A program made the position numbers and the translations under genes. 64,000 nt of DNA from Pontivivens nitratireducens (lineage in GTDB: Bacteria > Pseudomonadota > Alphaproteobacteria > Rhodobacterales > Rhodobacteraceae): assembly GCF_014235845.1 (NCBI RefSeq), contig NZ_JACJUQ010000006.1, forward strand, positions 62,001 through 126,000, given 5' to 3'. Numbering within the stretch: position 1 is the first letter of the stretch; each line of letters begins with the position of its first letter. The notes below the pieces were generated by a model, which worked only from the letters and a program-made list of their open reading frames with translations, was not told the origin of the DNA and did not search any database. This document shows positions 17,633 through 26,464 of the stretch, one piece after another.

Positions 17633-18883
17633 ATGACACTCAAAAAACATATCACGGCGGTGGCCCTAACCACCGCACTGGCGGCAACCGCCACGGTGGC
17701 CTCCGCACAGTCCGAGGAGCCGATCCAGTTCGGCCTCTGCTTCGACCTCAGCAAGTCGTACACGTTCGTCACGCCCCAGGTGGCCCAGGCTGCCCAGGAT
17801 CTCGCGATGTATGTCAACGATAATGGTGGCATCGAGGGACACCCGATTGAAATCATCGTGCGCGACCACGGCAACGAACCGCAGCGCGGCGTGGAGTGCT
17901 ATGAGCAGCTCAAGCGCGACGGTGTGTTCATCTTCAACTTCATGTCCACGCCGGTCACGAACGCGGTTCTGCCCCGGGCGATGAACGACGAAAACATCCT
18001 GATGCAGTCCTTTGTGGGCCGTGGTGATGCTGTCGACGGTGAAGTCTTCGAATGGGTATTCCCCGTCGGTCCGACCTACTGGCAGCAGGCCGCAAACGAC
18101 GTGGCCTTCATCAAGGAGCAGCTGGACGGCGATCTGAGCGACGCGAAGATCGGGTTCATCTATCTGGATTATCCGTTCGGTCAGGAGCCGATCGAGATTC
18201 TCAGAACCCTCTCCGAGCGGGAAGGATTCGAGCTGGAGCTTTATCCCGTACCGCTGCCGGGGTCGGACCAGTCCGGCGCATGGAGCAGCATCCGCCGCGA
18301 CCAGCCCGACTACGTGATCAGCTGGCTTCTGGCCAGTGGGCACGTGGTTGCCTCCAAGGAAATGCGCCGGAACCGGTTCCCGATCGACCGCTACATCGCG
18401 GTTAACTGGTTCAACGAAGTCGATATCGCAAATATCGGTGCCGAAGAGGCAACGGGCATTCTGCGCGGCACCAACGTGGCCGGTGGCCAGGAAGTGCCGC
18501 TCGTGCGTCTGATGCTGGATACCTACTATGCCGACGGCAATGGCAGCGGTCCGGAAAGCCTGGTTCGCGACGTGTACTACAACACCGGCTTGGCGATGTA
18601 TTCGACTGCTTTCGAAGCTGCACGTATTGCGGTTGCCGAAGATGGCTGGCCGCTGACGCCCGAGAGCATGAAGAATGCCTATGAATCGCTGTCCGGTTTC
18701 GATGGCGATGGGGTGATGGCCCCGGTCACTGTGACCCCCGAGGATCACGGTGGCGGTGGCAAGACCCGCATCGAGCAGTGGGATGGCGAGGCCTGGGTCC
18801 CGCTGACTGACTGGAGCGCGGACTATCTCGACATCGTTTGGGAAGTCATCAAGGAAAGCTCCGAATCGTTCAGCGTCGAATAA
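17633..18883 (+). CDS. livK: ABC transporter substrate-binding protein, LivK/HAAT type
   Basis: 416-residue periplasmic receptor. The signal peptide covers about residues 1-25 (ATATVASA before QSEEPIQFG). Typical type I periplasmic fold sequences follow: YVNDNGGIEGHPIEIIVRDHGN, YEQLKRDGVFIFNFMST, and FIYLDYPFGQEPIE. Start 17633 uses GGGAG 10 nt upstream and gives a proper signal peptide. It is the last gene of the transporter group and is followed by a strong hairpin at 18892. The 269-nt leader may carry its own promoter, but none stood out. Confidence 0.92.
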   Translation: MTLKKHITAVALTTALAATATVASAQSEEPIQFGLCFDLSKSYTFVTPQVAQAAQDLAMYVNDNGGIEGHPIEIIVRDHGNEPQRGVECYEQLKRDGVFIFNFMSTPVTNAVLPRAMNDENILMQSFVGRGDAVDGEVFEWVFPVGPTYWQQAANDVAFIKEQLDGDLSDAKIGFIYLDYPFGQEPIEILRTLSEREGFELELYPVPLPGSDQSGAWSSIRRDQPDYVISWLLASGHVVASKEMRRNRFPIDRYIAVNWFNEVDIANIGAEEATGILRGTNVAGGQEVPLVRLMLDTYYADGNGSGPESLVRDVYYNTGLAMYSTAFEAARIAVAEDGWPLTPESMKNAYESLSGFDGDGVMAPVTVTPEDHGGGGKTRIEQWDGEAWVPLTDWSADYLDIVWEVIKESSESFSVE

Positions 18884-18891
18884 GCATGAAC

Positions 18892-18919
18892 TTCCCCGCG
18901 GCGCTCATGCCGCGGGGAA
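18892..18919 (+). terminator. Hairpin terminator after the transporter genes
   Basis: Perfect 11-bp GC-rich arms, 18892-18902 and 18909-18919, with a 6-nt loop, begin 8 nt after the binding-protein stop codon. No T-run follows, so termination may be incomplete or Rho-assisted. Confidence 0.75.
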
Positions 18920-18970
18920 ACCCCATACAAGAATTGCACCTAGTATATTCCAAGAAACGAAGCAGATATC

Positions 18971-19747
18971 ATGAGCCCTATCGAAGTGACAGTTGAAGAC
19001 GGCATCGCAACCGTCTGTATCAATCGGCCCGAGCGCAAGAATGCTCTGTCCGTGGCCGCGACGAACGGGCTGACCGATGCCTGGGAGAGGATCGAGGCGG
19101 ACGATAGTATCCGCGTCGCGATTCTGACCTCATCCGATTGCGGTGTCTTTTCCGCCGGAATGGATTTGAAGGAAGCCACACAAATCGCGCGGGACGAGGG
19201 CGTCGATATCCTGACCAAGATGCGCGACCCGTTCCATGAGACGATGCGCGCCTGCAAAAAGCCCATCATTGCCGCGATGACCGGATCGTTGATGGCCGGC
19301 GGCATGATGCTGACGCTGAACTGCGATCTGCGTGTCGGGCTGAAGGGCACGAAGGTCGGCATTACCGAAGTCAAGATCGGTCGTGGATCGCCCTGGGCAT
19401 CTCCGGCGCTGTCGATGCTGCCGCAGCCCATCCTTATGGAGATCGTTCTGACCGGCGACCTTATGCCGATCGAACGACTGCACAATTACGGGTTCACGAA
19501 CTACCTCGAAGACACACCTGCGGCCGTCCGCGCCCGCGCGATGGAAATCGCCAAGCGGATCGCCAGCGCGGCCCCGCTGTCGGTGATCGCGGCAAAAGGC
19601 GGCGTGCGCGCAACCATGGATCTGGGCTGCGCCGCTGGCCTCGAGGAAGGCAAGCGCCTGCATGAGGTTGTGTATGCCAGCAATGACGCGATCGAAGGTC
19701 CGAAGGCTTTTGCCGAGAAGCGAGCGCCCGTCTGGACCGGAACCTGA
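18971..19747 (+). CDS. Enoyl-CoA hydratase/isomerase 1
   Basis: 258-residue crotonase-fold protein that would hydrate a trans-2-enoyl-CoA. The oxyanion-hole segments are FSAGMDLKEA and MTGSLMAGGMML. By eye-alignment with rat enoyl-CoA hydratase both catalytic Glu positions are kept: GITEVKIGRG and LMEIVLTGD. The ribosome binding site is weak. It follows the hairpin at 18892 and precedes another crotonase and the ETF genes, so this looks like a separate beta-oxidation unit. Substrate unknown. Confidence 0.88.
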   Translation: MSPIEVTVEDGIATVCINRPERKNALSVAATNGLTDAWERIEADDSIRVAILTSSDCGVFSAGMDLKEATQIARDEGVDILTKMRDPFHETMRACKKPIIAAMTGSLMAGGMMLTLNCDLRVGLKGTKVGITEVKIGRGSPWASPALSMLPQPILMEIVLTGDLMPIERLHNYGFTNYLEDTPAAVRARAMEIAKRIASAAPLSVIAAKGGVRATMDLGCAAGLEEGKRLHEVVYASNDAIEGPKAFAEKRAPVWTGT

Positions 19748-19758
19748 GGGAACGTGCT

Positions 19759-20541
19759 ATGACCGAACACATTCGTCTGGAACGGAACGGCCCGATCGGC
19801 ATCCTGCGGTTTGTACAGCCGGGGAAACGCAATCCTTACAGTGTCGAGTTCGTCGATGAGCTGGTGACGCTTCTGAAGGAAGCTGACCGCGACGATACGA
19901 TCCGTGTCGTGGTCATGACCGGCGGCGATCATTTCAGCAGCGGCGGCGATCTGGTCGGGTTTCAGGATGAAATCGCCAAGGGTGCCAGAGCGACCTCCGA
20001 GATGGTCGATAGGGTTCACGATGGCGGGCGGGCGGCGTACTTCTTTCGCAAGCCATTGATTTCCGCCGTCTGCGGCGTCGCCTTTGGCGCGGGTCTGAGC
20101 CTTGCCCTGTCGGCGGATATTGTCGTCGCCGCCGAGGATGCGCGACTGTGCGAAGTCTTTGCCCGCGTTGGGGGATGCCCTGATACCGGTTCGAGCTGGC
20201 TGCTTCAGCAACGTGCCGGCGCCGGGGTGGCCCGGATGCTTGTCCTTACTGGGCGTGAGATCGACGGGAGCACGGCCAAGGATCTGCGCGTCGTAGAAGA
20301 ATGCGTACCGGCCGACCGTGTCGAGGAACGCGCGCTTGAGATCGCAAACGAGATCGCCCAGCATCCGATGTTCGGCGTACAGACCGCAAAGCGGGTAATG
20401 CGCAGCACCGCCGAGAGCAGCTATCTGGAGGCACTGGACATCGAGCGCGATGCGCAAAGCGTCCTGTTGTGCGCCCATGATTTCCCCGAAGCGATGAAAG
20501 CGTTTTCAGGCAAGAGAAAGCCCGAATTCAAAGACCGCTAA
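19759..20541 (+). CDS. Enoyl-CoA isomerase/hydratase 2 (PaaG-like active site)
   Basis: 260-residue crotonase-fold protein. The oxyanion-hole motif is FSSGGDLVGF. The second catalytic region reads FARVGGCPDTGSSWLL, with Asp in a PDTG context as in PaaG-type isomerases; the hydratase Glu pair is not obvious. Double-bond isomerisation is therefore at least as likely as hydration. GAGGGAACG precedes the ATG. It lies 11 nt after hydratase 1 and 55 nt before etfB. Confidence 0.82.
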   Translation: MTEHIRLERNGPIGILRFVQPGKRNPYSVEFVDELVTLLKEADRDDTIRVVVMTGGDHFSSGGDLVGFQDEIAKGARATSEMVDRVHDGGRAAYFFRKPLISAVCGVAFGAGLSLALSADIVVAAEDARLCEVFARVGGCPDTGSSWLLQQRAGAGVARMLVLTGREIDGSTAKDLRVVEECVPADRVEERALEIANEIAQHPMFGVQTAKRVMRSTAESSYLEALDIERDAQSVLLCAHDFPEAMKAFSGKRKPEFKDR

Positions 20542-20596
20542 GCAATGACCGCCACTATGGTCGAAAAACATCAATAACTTAAGGAGAGTAACGCCC

Positions 20597-21355
20597 ATGA
20601 AGGTGCTTGTACCTGTCAAACGCGTTATCGATTACAACGTGAAAGTACGCGTCAAAGCGGACGGCACGGGTGTTGATCTTGCGAACGTAAAGATGTCGAT
20701 GAACCCGTTCGACGAAATATCGGTCGAGCAGGCGATCCGCTTGAAGGAAGCCGGTCAGGCGGATGAGGTCGTCGTCGTGTCCATCGGTGTCAAGCAATCG
20801 CAGGAAACCCTGCGCACGGCCCTGGCCATGGGTGCGGATCGCGCCATTCTGGTTGTCGCTTCCGACGACGTACACAACGATATCGAGCCGCTGGCCGTAG
20901 CCAAGATCCTCAAGGCGATTGTCGATGAGGAACAGCCCGGGCTCGTGCTCTGCGGCAAGCAGGCCATCGACAACGACATGAATGCGACGGGCCAGATGCT
21001 GGCCGCGCTGATGGGGTGGTCGCAGGCGACATTCGCATCGGAGGTCGAGATCGCGGGCGACAAGGCGAAGGTCACGCGCGAAGTGGACGGCGGATTGCAG
21101 ACCATCGAGGTGTCCATGCCCACCGTCATCACGGTCGATTTGCGTCTGAACGAGCCGCGCTATGCGTCCCTGCCCAACATCATGAAGGCGAAGAAGAAGC
21201 CCTTGGAAGAAAAGTCAGCTTCCGATTACGGCGTCGATGTCGCCAACCGGCTGGAAATCGTGAAGACGGCGGAACCGGCGGAGCGTGTGGCAGGCATCAC
21301 GGTCGGTTCCGTTGATGAGCTGATCGCGAAACTCAAAGAAGCGGGGGCTGTGTAA
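20597..21355 (+). CDS. etfB: Electron transfer flavoprotein beta subunit
   Basis: 252-residue beta subunit that binds AMP and contacts the acyl-CoA dehydrogenases. The sequence opens [20 protein letters not shown] and contains the recognition-loop region [17 protein letters not shown] typical of EtfB. AAGGAGAG precedes the ATG. The stop codon overlaps the etfA start by one base. A dedicated ETF pair inside this island fits the eight dehydrogenases that would feed it. Confidence 0.97.
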   Translation: MKVLVPVKRVIDYNVKVRVKADGTGVDLANVKMSMNPFDEISVEQAIRLKEAGQADEVVVVSIGVKQSQETLRTALAMGADRAILVVASDDVHNDIEPLAVAKILKAIVDEEQPGLVLCGKQAIDNDMNATGQMLAALMGWSQATFASEVEIAGDKAKVTREVDGGLQTIEVSMPTVITVDLRLNEPRYASLPNIMKAKKKPLEEKSASDYGVDVANRLEIVKTAEPAERVAGITVGSVDELIAKLKEAGAV

Positions 21356-22281
21356 TGGCTGTTCTACTCCTTGCGGAAGTAACTGACGGCAATCTGGCGA
21401 TGGACGCCACGGCCAAGGCTGTAGCGGCGTGCGAGAAGCTGGGTGAGGTGACGGTTCTGGTCGCCGGCGCATCTGCTGCTGCTGCGGGCGATGCCGCGGC
21501 GAAGATTGACGGTGTGGCCAAGGTTCTGGTGGCCGAAGATGCCTCCCTCGGTCACCGCCTGGCGGAAGCCACGGCCGCGCTGATCGTCAGCCTGGCGGAT
21601 GATTACGAGCACATCGTTGCCCCAGCCACGACAGATGCGAAAAACGTCATGCCACGCGTGGCGGCCCTGCTGGATGTGATGGTGATTTCCGACGCATCCG
21701 GCGTGGTCGATGCCGATACGTTCGAGCGCCCGATCTATGCCGGTAACGCGGTTCAGACCGTGAAGTCCAAGGATGCCAAGAAGGTCATCACCTTCCGGAC
21801 ATCGACCTTTGACGCCGCAGGCGAAGGGGGGTCCGCCCCGGTTGAGACCGTCGGCGTCACCGCTGATCCGGGTCTGTCCTCCTGGGTGGAGGACAAGGTC
21901 GCCGAGAGTGATCGCCCCGATCTGACATCGGCTGGAATTGTCGTGTCCGGCGGTCGTGGTGTCGGCTCCGAAGAAGACTTCGCCCTGATCGAGAAGCTGG
22001 CCGACAAGCTGGGTGCCGCCGTCGGCGCATCGCGCGCGGCGGTTGACAGTGGCTATGCTCCGAATGACTGGCAGGTCGGACAGACCGGTAAGGTCGTCGC
22101 GCCGAACCTCTACATCGCGGCTGGTATCTCGGGCGCGATCCAGCATCTGGCGGGCATGAAGGATTCGAAGATCATCGTCGCGATCAACAAGGACGAAGAG
22201 GCCCCGATCTTCCAGGTCGCGGATTACGGTCTGGTCGCGGATCTGTTCCAGGCTCTGCCGGAATTGACTGAGAAACTCTAG
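21355..22281 (+). CDS. etfA: Electron transfer flavoprotein alpha subunit
   Basis: 308-residue FAD-binding alpha subunit. The C-terminal FAD domain shows [61 protein letters not shown] and [12 protein letters not shown], all diagnostic. It passes electrons from acyl-CoA dehydrogenases to ETF:quinone oxidoreductase. A classical terminator follows at 22316. Confidence 0.98.
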   Translation: MAVLLLAEVTDGNLAMDATAKAVAACEKLGEVTVLVAGASAAAAGDAAAKIDGVAKVLVAEDASLGHRLAEATAALIVSLADDYEHIVAPATTDAKNVMPRVAALLDVMVISDASGVVDADTFERPIYAGNAVQTVKSKDAKKVITFRTSTFDAAGEGGSAPVETVGVTADPGLSSWVEDKVAESDRPDLTSAGIVVSGGRGVGSEEDFALIEKLADKLGAAVGASRAAVDSGYAPNDWQVGQTGKVVAPNLYIAAGISGAIQHLAGMKDSKIIVAINKDEEAPIFQVADYGLVADLFQALPELTEKL

Positions 22282-22315
22282 GATACGGCGCCGAACAATC
22301 ACCAAGCATCAGATC

Positions 22316-22342
22316 AAAGGCCCGCCATATCGGCGGGCCTTT
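22316..22342 (+). terminator. Rho-independent terminator after etfA
   Basis: Perfect 11-bp arms, 22316-22326 and 22332-22342, with a 5-nt loop. The stem ends in a TTTT run (22340-22343). This is the clearest intrinsic terminator in the window. Confidence 0.92.
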
Positions 22343-22402
22343 TGCGTTTGGGGGCGCAGTCAGGGCTGAACATGACGCACCGTCACACGGGGTTGTGGGC
22401 CG

Positions 22403-22436
22403 TTGTCAGGAAACAGAACACTTGTTAGATTTCCTG
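22403..22436 (+). promoter_or_regulatory. Promoter with operator in the spacer (site 3)
   Basis: AGAACA-CT-TGTTAG at 22415-22428 is a half-degenerate operator (right half perfect). Outer arms CAGGAAA (22407-22413) and TTTCCTG (22430-22436) are perfectly complementary, so the whole 30-bp element is an extended palindrome with 11 of 14 pairs. TTGTCA (22403-22408), a 17-bp spacer and TAGATT (22426-22431) give a good promoter for the dehydrogenase at 22468. Confidence 0.72.
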
Positions 22437-22467
22437 AAATGCGTGCAATGCTCCGTAGGATGGCAAC

Positions 22468-23625
22468 ATGTCCCTGATCAAGAATTCCCCCGCCTGGGCC
22501 AACGATGAACACAAGATGTTTGCGGAAAGTACCCGTAAGCTCTTCGATGCCGAAATGGCCCCGAATGTCGACAAATGGGCCGAGCAAGGCATCGTCGATC
22601 GCGAATTCTGGCGGACGGTCGGCAAACAGGGCGTCATGGGCGGCTCCATCGACGAGGCATATGGCGGATTCGGCGGCGGCATCGGGTTCGATTCGATTAC
22701 TGTTTACGAGCAGGGCCTTACGGGTGACACCGGCTGGGGCTATGGCATCCAGACCATCGTCATTCACTACATCAACGCCTATGGCAGTGAAGAACAAAAG
22801 AAAAAATGGTTGCCGCGACTGATCAGCGGCGACAGCGTGGCGGCAATCGCCATGACCGAGCCGGGAACGGGTTCGGACCTTCAGAACGTCCAGACCCACG
22901 CGGAAAAGGACGGCAACCATTACAAGATCAACGGCTCGAAGATCTTCATCACCAACGGTCATACCGCCGATCTCATCGTGGTCGTGGCTAAGACTGATCG
23001 GAGCGCGGGTGCCAAGGGCGTTTCGCTCATCGTTCTGGAAACCGAGGATGCCGAGGGTTTCCGTCGCGGACGGAACCTGAAAAAGCTGGGCATGAAGGGT
23101 TCGGACACGGCCGAGCTGTTTTTCGAGGACGTGCGCGTCCCGACCGCGAACCTGCTTGGCCCGGAGGAAGGCCAAGGGTTCTATCAGCTGATGAAGCAGT
23201 TGCCGTGGGAGCGGCTGATGATCGGCATCACCGCGCTCGGCTTCATCGACTTCGCCATCAACGAGACGGTGAAATACGTCCAGGACCGCAAGGCCTTCGG
23301 CAACCGGATCATGGATTTCCAGAACACTCGCTTCAAGCTGGCGGAATGCAAGACCAAGGCCGAGTTGCTGCGCAGCTTCGTCAATGATGGCATCGCGCGG
23401 CTGGAGGTGGGTGAGCTGGATGCAGCCACGGCGTCGATGGCGAAATGGTGGGGCAGCCAGACCCAGAACGAGGTCATGCACGAGTGTCTGCAATTGCATG
23501 GCGGCTACGGCTTCATGATGGAATTCCCGATTGCCCGCTTGTACGCGGACAGCCGGGTGCAGATGATCTATGGCGGCACCAACGAGATCATGAAGGAACT
23601 TATCGCCCGTTCGATGGATGTCTGA
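22468..23625 (+). CDS. Acyl-CoA dehydrogenase 2 (long-chain type)
   Basis: 385-residue acyl-CoA dehydrogenase. Motifs are AIAMTEPGTGSDLQNVQT, INGSKIFITNGHTADLIVVVAK, and the C-terminal YGGTNEIMKELIAR. In that last motif the medium-chain-type catalytic Glu is Gly. The base is Glu248 in LPWERL, the long-chain/isovaleryl position. It stands alone behind site 3 and is convergent with the CoA-transferase genes 24 bp downstream. Long-chain or branched substrates are plausible; not provable from sequence. Confidence 0.93.
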   Translation: MSLIKNSPAWANDEHKMFAESTRKLFDAEMAPNVDKWAEQGIVDREFWRTVGKQGVMGGSIDEAYGGFGGGIGFDSITVYEQGLTGDTGWGYGIQTIVIHYINAYGSEEQKKKWLPRLISGDSVAAIAMTEPGTGSDLQNVQTHAEKDGNHYKINGSKIFITNGHTADLIVVVAKTDRSAGAKGVSLIVLETEDAEGFRRGRNLKKLGMKGSDTAELFFEDVRVPTANLLGPEEGQGFYQLMKQLPWERLMIGITALGFIDFAINETVKYVQDRKAFGNRIMDFQNTRFKLAECKTKAELLRSFVNDGIARLEVGELDAATASMAKWWGSQTQNEVMHECLQLHGGYGFMMEFPIARLYADSRVQMIYGGTNEIMKELIARSMDV

Positions 23626-23649
23626 GGGGAACGTCCCTAATCATCGACC

Positions 23650-24816
23650 CTAGTCATCGTCCTTGCCGAGGATTTCTTCGGTATGCTCCCCCAGGCGGGG
23701 GGCAGGGCGATGATCGTGGCGGGCCGGGGTCGCGGAAAATCGCACAGGCGGCCGTGTCGTCCAGATCGGCCCTTCGGAGGGATGTTCGATCCGTTGGAAA
23801 AAGCCGGTCGCGGCCAGATGCGGGTCGCCGGGCAGATCCGCCAGATTGCGAACCGGCATGGCAGGAATGTCGGCTTCCTCCGTCAGGGTGAGCCATTCTT
23901 CGGTTGTTCGTGTCAGCGCCACCTGCGCGACCATATCGTAGACCGCCCCGATGTTGCGGCTGCGCGCGGCCATGTCGGTGACCCATATGTGATCGACCAT
24001 GTCATCCCGCCCGACCGCCTTGAAGAAGCGCGCCCATTGCAGGTTGGTGTAGGGCAAAATCGTGATATAGCCATCCGCGGTCTGAACCGGGCGCCGGTGT
24101 GGAACCAGCATGCGATCATAGCCGAAATCCTGCGGGATTTCTTCGAAGGTGGCGCCATCCAGATGTTCTGCCAGCAGAAACGACGTCAGCGTTTCAAACA
24201 TCGGAACCTCGACATGCTGGGCCTCACCCGTACGCTGCCGATGAAACAGGGCTGCCATGATCGCATAGGCGGCGGTTACGCCTCCAAGCTTGTCCGCGAG
24301 GATGGTCGGCGCATAGGCGGGTGCATCGTCGGGATCGCGCAATGTCGCCAGACTGGCCAGGCCCGAAACTGACTGAACGATGTCGTCGAATGCGGGCTTG
24401 GCGGCATAGGGTCCGTCCTGGCCATAGCCGGTCGCGGCCACCGTAATCAGGCCCGGATTTTCCCGTCGCAAGGTTTCCGGATCGAGGGACAATCTGGCGA
24501 GCGCGGCGGGCCGGATGCTCGAAATCATCACATCCGCATCGGCCAGCAGCTTGCGCAACTGATCGCGACCGTCCTGCGCCTTCAGGTCGATGACGACACT
24601 GCGTTTGTTACGGTTGCTGCCCAGGAAGGCCGCGCCCATCTGCTTGTTCTGCGATGGCTGGACGTTGCGCAGCAGATCGCCCTCGGGGCCTTCGACCTTG
24701 ATCACATCGGCACCGAGATCGCCCAGCATCTGGGTGGCCAAGGGACCAAAAACCACCGAGGTCAGGTCAATGATCCTGACCCCATCAAGGATCGCGGGCT
24801 TTTTCTCGACAGTCAT
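23650..24816 (-). CDS. CaiB/BaiF CoA-transferase 2
   Basis: 388-residue class III CoA-transferase. Family motifs are VRIIDLTSVVFGPLATQMLGD, GADVIKVEGPEGD, SNRNKRSVVIDLK and ATGYGQDGPYA. The putative nucleophilic Asp is in ILADKLGG near residue 175. Its ATG directly follows the stop codon of CoA-transferase 3, so the two are co-translated, possibly as subunits of one heteromeric enzyme, as known for some family III pairs. The pair is transcribed leftward from the divergent promoter region at 26015-26043. Confidence 0.9.
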   Translation of the reverse strand: MTVEKKPAILDGVRIIDLTSVVFGPLATQMLGDLGADVIKVEGPEGDLLRNVQPSQNKQMGAAFLGSNRNKRSVVIDLKAQDGRDQLRKLLADADVMISSIRPAALARLSLDPETLRRENPGLITVAATGYGQDGPYAAKPAFDDIVQSVSGLASLATLRDPDDAPAYAPTILADKLGGVTAAYAIMAALFHRQRTGEAQHVEVPMFETLTSFLLAEHLDGATFEEIPQDFGYDRMLVPHRRPVQTADGYITILPYTNLQWARFFKAVGRDDMVDHIWVTDMAARSRNIGAVYDMVAQVALTRTTEEWLTLTEEADIPAMPVRNLADLPGDPHLAATGFFQRIEHPSEGPIWTTRPPVRFSATPARHDHRPAPRLGEHTEEILGKDDD

Positions 24817-25980
24817 TTACGTACGTGGCCCTTCTTCTGTGCGCGGCGCGAACTCTGCGCGGATGGCTTCACCGTCGGCATCGAGTGCCGGGCAGGGCCC
24901 GAGTGAGGTTTCGACCCCGCTGCGCCGAATCGGGGGCGTGGGGACGTTGATCTCACCAGAAGGCGTGGCGACGCTGGATCGGTCAAGTTGCGGATGGCTG
25001 GACAGAGATGCGACATCGTTCACCGCCCCGAACGCAATGCCAGCAGCATCGAGCCGCTTCAGCATCTCGGCACGATCATGGGAGGAAAACACCGCGTTGA
25101 TGAGGGCCTCCAACTCCTGCTTGTGGTGCAGACGTGAGGTATTGTCGTGAAACCGCGGATCCGTGGCCAGATTCGAGTCGCCCAGAATGAGTTTGCAGAA
25201 CCTTACCCATTCCCCCGAATGCTGCACCGCGATGACGACAAGCTGCCCATCGCGGCATTTGTAGGCGCCATAAGGACAGATGACCGTGTGGTTCAGCCCG
25301 ACGCGCGGCGTCGGTTTTCCAAGGTAGTCGTGATACAGCAGCGGCACGGCCATCCAATCCGCCATCACGTCGAACATCGCCACCGAAACACCGCGCCCCT
25401 TGCCGGTTTGATCGCGCGCGACCAGGGCCTCGCAGATGCCGGCGTGGGCCGTCATGCCGGTGGCGATATCGCAGACTGAAACGCCAACCCGTCCCGGTCC
25501 GTCCGGCGTGCCGGTGACCGAGGCCAGCCCGCTCTCGCATTGCACCAACAGGTCATAGGCCTTGGCGTTTTGCATGGGGCCATCCTCACCGTAGCCGGTG
25601 ATGTCGCAGGTCACGAGGCGGGGAAACTTCTCTCGCAGAGTGGCCGAATCGAGGCCCAGCTTCTTCAACGCGCCGGGCAGCAGGTTCTGGATAAACACAT
25701 CGGCGGTTTCCAGCATTTTCAACAGAATTGCCTGGTCTTCCTCGGACTTGATATCCAGCGCGATGGATTCCTTGCCCCGGTTCAACCACGTGAAATAGGC
25801 ACTTTCGCCGTTGGCGGCAGAGTCGTAAGCGCGCGCAAAATCGCCTGCGCCCTTGCGTTCCACCTTGATCACCCGCGCCCCGGCATCGGCCAGCCGTGAC
25901 GAGCAGAATGGAGCGGCCACCGCCTGTTCGAGCGCGATAACCAGTTTGCCGGAAAGAGGCGATGAATTTGTGTCTGACAT
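24817..25980 (-). CDS. CaiB/BaiF CoA-transferase 3
   Basis: 387-residue class III CoA-transferase with VIALEQAVAAPFCSSRLADAG, VIKVERKGAGDFAR and ITGYGEDGPM. The candidate nucleophile is the Asp of SVCDIATGM near residue 170. It resembles the C4/C5-dicarboxylate (mesaconate/citramalate/itaconate-type) transferases by eye, which is only a weak hint at substrate. First gene of the leftward pair; its start is 35 nt from operator site 4. Confidence 0.88.
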   Translation of the reverse strand: MSDTNSSPLSGKLVIALEQAVAAPFCSSRLADAGARVIKVERKGAGDFARAYDSAANGESAYFTWLNRGKESIALDIKSEEDQAILLKMLETADVFIQNLLPGALKKLGLDSATLREKFPRLVTCDITGYGEDGPMQNAKAYDLLVQCESGLASVTGTPDGPGRVGVSVCDIATGMTAHAGICEALVARDQTGKGRGVSVAMFDVMADWMAVPLLYHDYLGKPTPRVGLNHTVICPYGAYKCRDGQLVVIAVQHSGEWVRFCKLILGDSNLATDPRFHDNTSRLHHKQELEALINAVFSSHDRAEMLKRLDAAGIAFGAVNDVASLSSHPQLDRSSVATPSGEINVPTPPIRRSGVETSLGPCPALDADGEAIRAEFAPRTEEGPRT

Positions 25981-26007
25981 GTGTTTCTCGCAGGTGATGC
26001 TAAGGAC

Positions 26008-26043
26008 TTGACGAAATCTAACAAATGTTAGAAATTATATCAA
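26008..26043. promoter_or_regulatory. Divergent promoter/operator (site 4)
   Basis: CTAACA-AA-TGTTAG at 26018-26031. On the minus strand TTGATA (26043-26038), 17-bp spacer and TAGATT (26020-26015) form a very good promoter for the CoA-transferase pair, with the operator inside the spacer. On the plus strand TTGACG (26008-26013) is a good -35, but the -10 is unclear (TAGAAA at 26029 gives only 15 bp, TTATAT at 26035 gives 21). One operator would control both directions. Confidence 0.78.
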
Positions 26044-26084
26044 CACGCTTACCCGGAAATCCGAAGACGCGAAGGAGACCGCAA

Positions 26085-26462
26085 GTGCCGAACGCCACCG
26101 CACCAGACCAGATTTTTCAGCGCGCACTGGCCAACAGTGAAATCCTGCTACCCAAATGCGATGATTGCGGGGCGTTTCATTTCTTTCCCAGGGTTCTGTG
26201 CCCGCACTGTCATGGGGCCGCAATCTCGTGGGAACGTGCGAGCGGTAACGGCCGGGTCCATACCACCACTGTCGTGCGGCAAAAACCCGAACGGGGCGGC
26301 GACTACAACGTCTGCGTGATCGAGCTTGATGAGGGTGTGCGCATGATGAGCCGGGTGGAAGGCATCGCGCCCGCAGATGTCGTCATCGACATGCCGGTAA
26401 CCGCTTTCGTGGGCGAGGCCGAGGGGGCCCCGGCCGTGCTGTTCAAACCGGTGGAGGGATAA
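26085..26462 (+). CDS. DUF35 zinc-ribbon/OB-fold protein
   Basis: 125-residue partner protein of thiolase-like enzymes. It has an N-terminal rubredoxin-like zinc ribbon with two CxxC pairs (CDDC and CPHC), followed by an OB fold (GNGRVHTTTVVRQKP, then VRMMSRVEGI). DUF35 proteins bind and stabilise lipid-transfer-type thiolases or aldolases; ChsH2 of the mycobacterial steroid pathway carries the same domain. The GTG at 26085 is chosen because AAGGAG lies 7 nt upstream; the ATG at 26025 lies inside the operator. It ends 2 nt before the thiolase gene. Confidence 0.88.
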   Translation: MPNATAPDQIFQRALANSEILLPKCDDCGAFHFFPRVLCPHCHGAAISWERASGNGRVHTTTVVRQKPERGGDYNVCVIELDEGVRMMSRVEGIAPADVVIDMPVTAFVGEAEGAPAVLFKPVEG

Positions 26463-26464
26463 GC

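Noticed and set aside
26025-26084. Longer N-terminus for the DUF35 protein starting at the ATG inside the operator
   Set aside because: The ATG lies in the operator palindrome and lacks a ribosome binding site, whereas GTG at 26085 has AAGGAG at correct distance and gives the family's usual length.
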